Shown: in pieces, positions 1 to 10,600 of the stretch
Layout: each line of letters opens with the position of its first letter
How positions within the stretch are numbered: position 1 is the first letter of the stretch
Assembly: GCA_000708835.1 (NCBI GenBank)
Contig: DF237243.1
Span: forward strand, 1-64,000
Source: Klebsormidium nitens
Taxonomy: Eukaryota > Streptophyta > Klebsormidiophyceae > Klebsormidiales > Klebsormidiaceae
Reading direction: 5' to 3'
DNA: 64,000 bases
The notes under the pieces: generated by a model
Told to the model about the DNA's origin: nothing
What the model saw: the letters and a program-made list of their open reading frames with translations, nothing else
Databases searched by the model: none
Translations under genes and position numbers: made by a program

Positions 1-1624
1 ACCTTTTCTACTTGGCTCAGTAGGCGGCAGTTGTAGGCGGCTGACCGTCAGCAGTGAGTCGGGCCGCTTTCGGCGCGAGGCAACTCAAATCGCGCGCACG
101 ACGATCCGTGGCACAAATTGCGGCTGCGCAAAACCCTCTACTACGGTGCGCGCCAGCCCATGGCTGACTCAGCAGATCAGCATGTGCTGCCTGGTGTGCG
201 AGAAATTCGGAATGGGCGCGCTCGCGTAAAACCTTGCTCTACCAGTAAGTGACTGTAAGTCGTCACCGATCTGGGCTGTAAGAGCCTGTAACCGAGTGCC
301 GAATGCATACATCAGAATTTCGACCATGACGTGAGGACCGTACGGTAGAGTCAACGAGTGACGATTCTCGCACGTATGTAAGGCACACAGACCTCATCAA
401 TAATGATCATCAGCATCAAACGTACCGTGTACGGTGTCCAAACACATTGCTAGCGTAGCGTGGCACATTCCTGTACCTGTACTTTAGTACCCAATTTCCC
501 TGTACCGACGAAAAGCATACCTACTGGCTACCTTCTACAGAGATACGCACATTAGGTATTGGAACAAATGAGACAGGCACCCTGATCTCTTTATCCGGGT
601 CTAGACCTGCAGCGCGCACGGCTGGTTCTTCCTGCAGGCAACACGCCAACATTTCCCAATAGTCTTGTAAGCGAGCAATGATGAATGCGGGCAATGGAAC
701 CGGCCGGCCTGAGACTTGTTGGACAGCTGTGAAACACGTTCTCTTGATTCAACTGCTAAGCCAGACAACATTGTCAGCGATTGAGCTGCAAACATCTTTG
801 AAAAATTTCTGTGAACAAGGCGAGCTGACAGTGAAAGTATCCTTGGGCAGTTTCAAGTCTATGAGGGACTGCGATTTCATTGACTAAGGTTAGTAAGGTC
901 ATCAGTGATACAGCCGGTTCGAAAGTGAGCAACGAAACATTCTCGGTTGAAAATCAGAGCGAGTCTCTTTCATGTTTCCAAACCTATCGCCTTTCCATTT
1001 CAAAGTCAGTCACAAGAGTCCAGAACCTGTTTCGCGAATTGCCAAATGCTTGTTGGGGCTTCTTATACTTCAATGGAAAGTCTAAGCCCCAGTAAAAAAA
1101 TCCCACACCCAGCTCTTCTATGGAGTGCTCTTGAGTTCCCTACCCAAGTCCTTTTCATTCAATACGCAAAGAGGACACGAGGAAATATAAGAAGTTTTTG
1201 GAATAATGACATGGGTACCACCTCCTCCGATGATTCTTTTCCAGCCTTGCATGCTTGAGTCTGCGCTGCAACGTACACAAGTTGATTTAGTCGATTTGCC
1301 GCTGCTACATCTTCCTTTCAATGTTTGAGTCAACATTCTACTGGAATCTTTACGAGTGTGCAAATGCTTTCGGAGACCGATCAGGCACTGGTTACTGTGT
1401 AAAAGGGACGAAGTTTTTCTTACTGATCCAGATATCTATGTCCAAACCCACACCAAACCCATCTAGCAAAATGGGCAAGAATGCGCCAGCGGCAGGCAAA
1501 CCTGTTGCTTGTGCAATGCAGGTGAAACCCTCGAAGCATCTCTTAAGCTGTCCGGCCTCAACGTCTCAGATCGCTCGAGTTGGTGCACAATCCGGAACCC
1601 CCAGGCCCCAAACCTCCATCAACA
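1..1624. other. 5' flank of the dioxygenase fusion gene, no gene supported
   Basis: I find no exon with convincing coding character or splice-site pairing on either strand. The short open frames here (for example 947-1258 and 1321-1668) have no family resemblance and no matching donor/acceptor phases. The stretch probably holds the promoter and 5' untranslated region of the gene starting at 1625. I could not identify a specific promoter element. Confidence 0.4.
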
Positions 1625-4600
1625 ATGCCCCCCACTCCACACCCCCCAGCCGCGGCTGCCCCTGCTGACATCATCTCCCCCGCCCGTCAGACGGTACTAG
1701 CGGCGGAAGAAACAAACGCCAAGAATGGTCACGAGTACCTGGGGGCCCTGTCATTGAGCCATGGGTTCATGCCCAAGCGCGAGCCGCTCACAAGCCTGCC
1801 CCCCAAGTTCAAACAGTGGGATGAGCTTGTCACAAAGTTACCGGAGCTCCATGCCAAGATGGGCGCCCGGGCTTTCATGGATGCGATGCCGGTTCTAAAC
1901 GCTGAGAAGCTTCCGGATGAGTATGTGCACCGGGCAGGTGAGTGCAGCAGGAGCTTCCCTCCTCAAAAGTGCTGTCAACGAGCTTCCTCCTATGTTGTCC
2001 TTGTTTTCAGATACCGTGAACTCCAACAATTTGAAGCTGCTCTAATACATGTTGGGCCTCAGGTGTCTTCTTGTCTTCTCAACCTTTGCAGCTGTCCCTC
2101 CAGAGTTTCATTTTCCTTGTTGCACCTTTGGCTGCTTCCGTTGGTTCAAGAACGCAGAAGGGCTCCTGATCTCAACTCCTTTGTGGTTCTGAAGGACACG
2201 GCGTCAAGAGGAATGCCAAGACTGTCAGCAGGCATATACACAGTTTAAACCTGATCCACCTTTCTCATCCACACCAACTTTTCCCTTCAGCACTGGACCT
2301 CAGCATTAGTTTGCAGCCAGACCTCTTCCCGCAAACCTGATCAGGGCCTCACAATTCCTACAACGACGACTGCCAGTGAACTTCAAATACATCCTTTGAT
2401 TCTTGATGGCCTTCTCCCCAACCTTCCAGTGCTGGTCCTCGGCGTTGCCGCCATGTCGTACTACAACAACGGCGTGAAGCACTGCGGGGGCTACCTCCCG
2501 CCAGCAATCGACATTCCTTGGGGGGTCCTCTGTAGAAAGCTGCAGCGCAGGACCCAGCTCACATACTTTGACAACTCGCTGTACAACTGGGAGCAGCCTG
2601 TGCCCGAAGGGAAGTCCCCGGGGGGCGGAGAATACGATCCAGAGAAGCTGGTAGTCCACAAGCTGATCCGGAGCGTGTCAATCTCAGGCGCCAGGTGCGA
2701 AGAGATCTTTTTCATGACCATGGTGAGTGACGGCAGGAAGTATGACCTGATCAGGTTTTGCATGTACTCAGCCTGTTGCGTCTTTTCTGAGGAGTCAAAG
2801 ATAGTTCTTTCGATTAGGAAGGCACTTTCACATGATTTCTACTGCCCAGAGAACTGACGCTTTCAAGTTTGTACTTGTACAAGGGATATAAAGACAAACA
2901 AAGGCTCGATGTCTAGCACTAATATTCAACAAAGTTCGGCAGTCCCTTGCACCCAGCAACTTTCACAGAACATGCTTTCATCCGGTCTGGCTCAGCGGAC
3001 GTCTTTTAGAAAGTTTGCGTGCATGTCAAAGGAGCTGTCAAGTGTGGTAGACTCTAGTGAAGCTCGCAAAAGCTCCAACAAGGGCCCATAAAGCTGGGGT
3101 GGTATGTCTTTACGCTTATATCGAATCAACCACCTTTTCCACTTTCTGCAATTTCGCAGAAGCAGCAGTAGGGATCTAAGTTTGGGGAAGCCCCTATAAA
3201 GGTCCTCACACAACAGTCCCTATGTACATTTCTCTCCGTTCCCCTTTGTGCAGCTGTACACGATCTCCAGCAGCACCCCGATGGTCCGCTTCTGCTGCGA
3301 CATCCAGGACGCAATTCTGCGCGACGACCCTCCCGCGCTCAAGAAGGCGCTTGTGGGGTTGGGCGACGCCGTTTTGGCGATGACCAACGCGTTTGACGAA
3401 CTGTCCGCACTGCCCGAGTCGGACAGCTTCTCGGACCCGATCGAGTGGGCGCCCATGGGCAACGGGGTCATCGACCGGCGCTTTCCAGTTGCGGGTACGC
3501 GCGTTCGAGTTGTGACTCTCATGCCGTTTTGTACTTTGCTTCGCTTCTACGAGGTTGATGGCTTGTCTACGCAATGACATCAGGGGTGTGAAAGTTGCTC
3601 GATCAGATGAATGCGATGCTTTGAAGCAGTTTGAAAGGTGCTTTCCGTAGCGCTCCGAAAGGCTGGTTGAGTCGTACTCCGTCTGAAAGAGCCGATCCTT
3701 GCGAGGCTGCTCAATGTTCGACGATTTTCCCCCTTCCGCCAGTATAGGCTTTCTTGATTGGACACTCGTTCTTCAATTTGAGCCGCAGCGAAACAGGCCT
3801 TCAGCCAGCTGTCGGCCCATTCACGTACAATGCTCGCACCAATCATTTAAAATGCCGTGTTCACCTCAGGTGTGATCGGCGGCGGCACCCCGGTGCCCCA
3901 GGTTCTGGACGTTCTCTTCGAGCGCCGCAACTTCAAGCACGAAGTGAGCGCCATACAGAAGGAGCTGCTGACTGTGTGCCCGCCGCATTGGGTCGCCTTC
4001 TTCTCCGCGCTAGGCGAGGTCAGCCTGCCGGGCTACGTCAGGGCGTCTGGCGACAATGAGCTGAAGGGGCTGTTTGCGCGGGTGAGCTCTCCGAAGCCGA
4101 GAATACTGTTCTCGCAGTATTTGCTGGGTTAGCTAGAGAATAATGAAGATGCAAACGACAACCTGTTCAAATCCGCTAAGGCATGTTCCGTCTGACAAGA
4201 CTTGCAGATGCTGAGAGATGTTCTCAGCTTCCGGTCCAGACTCGTAGGGCAAGTATTGACCTATTTTGGGACGAAAAGGTGCGAAGATTTGGACGTCAGG
4301 CTCTTGAGTTTCGAGCGGGGAAACTGTCAAGCGATAATGGGTCGATGCTCTTAGCCCGCAGCGGAAGTCCTGAAGTTCGAATAAACATTTTTCAGTCGTT
4401 GGGACACGCGCCCCAATGTTTCGCATGTATTACCGCGCCAGTGGACACGTGCACTTGGTCTTGCAGGCGCTCATGCTCTACGCTGGGAAGGAGGGCTTCT
4501 TCGGCCGGCATATGCTGAAGATGTACGGATTCCTCAATAACACGTTCCGGTGCGGCCTGCGGGGTCAGACTACCGGAGGCCAAGCGCACTCCAGGGTGTG

Positions 4601-7600
4601 GTCCCACGCCCTGGGTGAGCAGACTTCTTGAAGGTATCGAATATTGAGAATCTTATGCTTCTGGAGGCTCATGCGCGGGAGAGTGGGATGCACTCTTTCG
4701 GCAAAGAGTGTATCAGGGCAAGATTTCCTATCTTCACGAGCTTCGCTCTGATCAGCGAATCTCACCCGAGCGCTCTTTCGACAATCCGGGTAAGAGGCGT
4801 CTTTCACTGATAAAGCACTTCGCTTATCTCGAATTGCTCCTTCCCGCAAAGCCGCTCCGGAAATGTTGGTTCAGCCAATATTGCAATCCATCTGCTCTTC
4901 CACCCACTTGCACTTCTGTCGAAATACGAGAAAGGTAACTGACGAGGTCTACAAGCTCAATCCTCAAAGTGTTCCAAGTAAGATCACCGTTCCGTTCCAC
5001 AACCACCTATACTATTTGCAGTCGAGCTGGAGAAGACGCGGCAGGAGCGCATCACGGAGTACCCGTCCGACGTGTCGAAAGCGGTGGCATACATCCACGC
5101 CAGTGACGAGAACGACGAGACGCCAAAGAGCGGGAAGCTGATTCACTTCGACATCAGCGGGAGCGGGCAGGTGTTTCGGGTGCGCTACAGGCCTGAATTT
5201 CAATCTCCTTCTTCTGCCTGCCCACTATTCAAGATAGATATTGTGCTTTCAAGTATCTAAACAGCCGAGCTGACAAGAATAGAACCTTTGTGGTCAGACT
5301 GTTCGCTTCGCCACCTTGAAATGCACTTAACAGAGCGGGCTGCGTAGCCTTCGCATCTTTGAACAGCTTTTCCGCTTTTCATCTTCGCAGCAACTACGTT
5401 TCTGTCCTTCAGTTCGCATCATCTTGGGACGAAGTCCCGACTCTACTTTCCCTCTTCTCGTCAGCCCCGCGTTCCGTTCTGCTTCCCTTTTGTATGCTAC
5501 CTTCATTCCAAATCCGCTCGTCTCAAACTTATAGGGACAGGCCATGGAGCACTGGTAGAGTGAAGAACGTCCAATTAGTGAATCTCCTAATGTGGTTGTA
5601 GACAAAATCAAGCTCGACATAAGTCCTGAAATGTCATTGAAGCTTCAGAGTACCCGTTGTATGTTCTCGCTGTCAAAGTTCTGAAGTAGAAACCCTAAAG
5701 CTTTTTTTTGTCAGGCGGGAGACCGTCTGATGGTCCTGCCCAAAAACGAGCACCGCATTGTCACGCTGACGATCAACTCGCTCGGGGCCTCGGCCGAGGA
5801 CATGGTTCCCCTGGACGCCACGTGGCGGCGCGCGCTCGCGGGGTTCGGCAAGTACCGCAGCAGGGAAGTCCTGGAAAAAGTACCGCTCTACGAGTTTCTG
5901 GAGCGAGCGCAGGTAAGCCGCAAACTCCGAGACAGAGTGGTGATTTTCGCGGACCTTGAGCGTCCGTAGAGATTTTGAGGTATATAGGAGCTGGTTTGTA
6001 AAGTTTGCAACTACTCCCAAATCTGCCCGATCAACCAATCCTTCTCGATCAACCCTTGCTCTTGTCTAGGTTGAAACTGCCTTCCGCCAAGCTCGTTCTG
6101 CAAAGCTGAGAGTGCTTGATTTGCCAGCGCTCTTATCTCACCTTAGTTCCAGTGGATCATTCGTCTCGGAAGTGGATCTCATCTTGACCGCTGTTCCGCA
6201 GTTCCGCCCGGTCTCCCTCAGGACTGCGCGCGCCTTGCTGGAGATCGCTCCTTCGGCTACACTGCAGACACTGGTGGATCGACACCTTGAGGAAAGTAGC
6301 TTAACTCACTTCTCGAACACTCTTTTTATTGCATACGTAGGTTCAGCCAATCTGTCCCTTCTGTTCGAACACCAGATAATAGAGCCGTTTCAGAAACGGC
6401 GCCACTCTTGAAAGGATCATGTCTCATGTCTGCGTTGAGGACTTTTCACTAATTATCCAATCTAGAAAGCAACCGACAATCCACTCAGGTCTATGGTTGC
6501 CGGGATGGGTCAAGTTGCAGACTTGTCTATCTTCACCACTGTCGCACGTGAGTTACATTCCAAGAGTTCGACTTAGACTGCTTCCTACGTGCTGAGTCGC
6601 TTTTCGTCCAATTTGCAAATATGGAAGCGGATTGTCCACGGGAAGCCCTCTTCACGCCTTGCCGAACGGAAGCAATGTGCAGATTCTACCCGACTCAGGA
6701 ACCTGCTCTCAGAGGCAGCCGTAAGCGCTGACGAAAGCAGTCTCCTCGTTTTTGCAGGCCCAGCTTGAATTTTGGGACCTCCTTATTGTTGCGGAGCTGT
6801 TCAACCCCGGGTTTGACGCGGTTGCCAAGGCAGACATGCTGACAGCAGACCCGGACAGCCCCTTCGCGCTCTGCAAAGTATTGGCCCCCGACTCTCCACG
6901 CCAGTACTCCATCGCTTGTGCCCCGGAGGAGGAGGGCAAACCAGCGAAGCAAATCTCTATCCTGGTGGGGGCTTGGAAGTGAGCACTCCTGACCCATATT
7001 CATCCCCTCAGAAAGATGAAGCACAATCTCTAAATCTGATTGTGTGGTTTGTTGGGCCTAAGGGGAGAGCCTAATCTATTGGTCTACTTGTAGCCGGGAA
7101 CGACATTCACCTGATTGTTCTTGTAGTCAGTCAGTCGTGACAAGTTTCTCAGTCGGGTCGCTTCCACCGTCACATTCTTCAATTTTCAGCACCTCCATCG
7201 GACAGGTGCTCTTGATACGCAGGTTGATTTATCACGCTAATACGCTTTCAACAAGAATGCATTCTCTTCCTGCGATTCTGAGAAATGAGGTGGGAGTTGG
7301 GGACGTGTGCACTTTGGATCCTCGACCCTTGGGAATTGAGCCTGCGAAAAGGAACCCACCTGAGCATGGCCCCTGTTAATACGTCAACACCGTTTCGAAA
7401 TGCAAGCTACGACAGACCCTCCGTTCACTCGGTTTTGTGCCTCAGATACACCACCAAGAACAGCACCAAGCTCACTCTTCCCCTTTTGAGCGACGAGGCC
7501 GCGGTCATCGAGCGCCGCGGGGTCGCCTCCACGTTCCTGCACAGTCAGACGATCACCCGGAGGGCCCTGGTAACAATACAAACCTAGCCTCTACCCGACA

Positions 7601-10600
7601 TCTGAGAAAAAGCAGTCAAAGCGGATCTATAACCGGATACAATCGACTATACACGCGATTGTGATAAATGATGGTGATTTTTCTAGGCAACCACGGAACT
7701 CTGGGTCCTTGTGCAATCGTAGACAAGGAAGGGACCCATACCGTAGCGTTTCGCCCTTCAATATTGTTCCGTTTTGCAGTCGGTACACGCACCGAGCCTG
7801 CTTTTATCCTTGCTTGAGCTTCGATTTCTATTCGAACTGAAATCGAACTTGAAACCGTTGCACTTTGACTTGTATAACCACTTCAGTGAACAATAAGCCC
7901 TCGACTCAACTGAAAACGCAACCCAAACCAAAGTCTCACGTTCTTCCCACTCGCACCCACCCTACATTCCCTAACAACCGCCCTAGCTCCGCTCCTCAAC
8001 ATTGGCTGGACTCATTGACGTTGCGTCGATAATCTATCTTATTACTTCTCAGGGGGCGGAGATATTCCGCAAGCTCGACACCGACGAAGACGGCCATCTG
8101 AGCCTGCCGGAGGTTGCGTACGGGCTGGAAGGCCTGGGCTTCTCCAAGGATTCCGCCGTGGAGCTGTTCCGGCGGGCGGACGCGGACCAGAACGGAAGCG
8201 TCAGCATCGACGAGTTTGCGGAGTCCATGGCGTTCATGTGGCTGGGGTGAGGAGCCCAGAAGTCAAGAATCTTGAGCATCCAGTCACATCTCCGGGAACT
8301 TCGCTCTGGTTAGGCTTTGCTTCAATCGAGGCCGAAAAGTAATAAGGACTGCAACACGCAATTCGATCCTGCGCTGACTTAGCTTCAGGTTGCACACAAG
8401 AACGTCCCCCACAGGCTTAGAACTGACTCAACCAAATTCACGTCGGTAGAAGAGGTTTGGTCTGGGCTCTTCTCGAAAGACCTAAGACGATCTCCGCATA
8501 TCTGGCAAGTAATGGATATTAGGGGCAAAGCACGCTGTTTGCTTCGTAGCTGGACCGTGCAGCACGGGAAGAGAACGGCTTGCCATTACTGCATCCCCGC
8601 CGGACGGTGCAAGGCGAGAAGAGGAATCTCTGACAAACCCACTCGTCAAAATCTCCCCCTCTGTCTGCCTGAAGAAGACGTAGTACGTCATTTCTAACAA
8701 CCCTCCCTGACACACTTATTTCGTCATCGCCGCTAAACTTCAACAATCAGACCAACAACGACGTAACACTGAAAATATGGTGATCCGTCGCAACGTGCAG
8801 GGACGAAGACGAGGATGATGGCACCGAAAAGGGCGACAGTCGGACCGAGAAGCACCCCGTGCAGGTCAGCGTGGTGTCGCCGCCCCGGTTCTGCCTCCCG
8901 GAAAACCCCGCCACCCCACTTGTCATGTTTGCCGGCGGAACTGGTGGGTGCTTCAGCTCGGAATCTACTTTGATATGGTATTAGACGGCATTTAAAAGTA
9001 CCCCTCAGAGTACCCTGTCAGACTTTTGCATTCGCGTTCTGAGCCAATTCCCGCTTTCTTTCCTCTGGCCTGTCCTGCAGCTTGCGGGTTCGCTTTGTTC
9101 TCTTCCTTCGGAAGTCTCAACCGTCCCAGCACCTGGTAAAGCTCCAAAACTTACTTTATAGGAGAGGGAGGTCATATACACCTTGTCTCCAACTCTACAT
9201 TGAATGAAGGGCCATGTTCCGCCAGGCCAGGTCTAGTCGATTACTTGTCGTCGTCATGCGAAGTAAGAAAGCCTGGCTGCCGTGACGTGGATAGTGATCC
9301 TCAAATGTTCAAGTAGGTAGATAGAGGATTTTATCCTTCAATTTCAGTAACAGCGTCTTCGAATCTTTCCCCGCCATGCATGAGTCAGCGGGCCTGCTCA
9401 GTGAGTTCAGACGATTCATGCCCTGCGCTCACAGACTTACTCAGTAGGCGCGACTCCCAGCCGTTCTGAGATCTCCGGCAGCTCGCTCTCAATCTCGGTT
9501 ACCTCCAATTCCTCTTTTTGTTTTCAGCTACTCGGCCACTTTGCGCAGGTTTCTTGGCAAATGAGCAATTCCGTTTTCGTCGTGGGCATCGCGACTTTCT
9601 GCGCGCTGGGCAGGCGCTCTCCGAGCGCGCAAAGCGCGTCACTGATGAGTCTTCAGGAATTTCTGAAACCTGGCCACTCGCGCGACTTTTTCGGCATAAC
9701 ATCGATTCCGTTTCCGCTGCAGGCATCGCGCCGTTCCGCGGCTTTTGGCAGGCGCTCGCTGCGCGCCCAAAACGCGCCATGGTGCTTTTGTACCTAAGCG
9801 TTCAAAGCGAGTCGCAGATGTTACTGCGGGAAGAGATGGAGCAGCTGCAGCGCGAGGGGAAGCTGACGGTGCGCGTCGCGCTGTCGCGGCAGGACAACGA
9901 CATGGTGTTCGACAAGACGGTCGGAAAGTGAGTGCGTTCAGGCTCTTCTAAGCTTTCTAAGTCGATGCAGTACTTTCAACACGAGAGCGGAAACGGAGAG
10001 GAAGTAAGTGAGGTAATAGAAAACTTGGAGCTGTAAGCAATAAAAACAGTTGAGCTTCGACACGACAGCTGCCGTAACTCCATGCGGAAGAGATGAGAGG
10101 AAGCAGGGAGGGTGATTTTACTCTGAACATGATTTCCGGGTCGTTGCGTAAAATCCTTTTTGATTGTGGATGGATTCTTTTACTTTGGAAACTCTCGGGT
10201 GCCGGCCAGGAACGCCGTCGAATCTTTCCGTCTTGGCCATATTCTATATGTACCTTGCTTTTCTGCATCATTTGTGAGCTTTATGGCGGCTTTCAACAAA
10301 TGTTTCGTTCCTTCAACGCTTCTCAGGTTCGTCCTGAAGCCCGGCAAGCGCCGGCGCATCGACGCACTCATGGAGAGCGAGTGGGACGCCGCGCTGCTAT
10401 ACCGGATCCTGCTTCCGGCGGAAAAGTCGGGGTTGGGCGGAACGCTGTACGTGTGCGGCCAGGCTGGTTTCACTAAGACGATCATGACGGCGCTCAAGAA
10501 TCTCATCAAACGCTTCCACATCGACATCCCCGGGTCGCTGGACCCCCATCCCGAGAGCGTGAGCAGCCCGCTCTAGTTGCTTTCGGCGGGAGGCGGCGCT

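Noticed and set aside
4615-5714. A possible flavodoxin/FMN domain between the dioxygenase and FAD modules
   Set aside because: Only about 48 residues separate the two modules and no flavodoxin motif is present. The reductase appears to have FAD only.
6274-6336. Extension of fusion-gene exon 8 to the GTAGGT donor at 6337
   Set aside because: Both donors keep phase. The extension is AT-rich and adds 21 residues of little family likeness, so I prefer 6273, but transcript data must decide.
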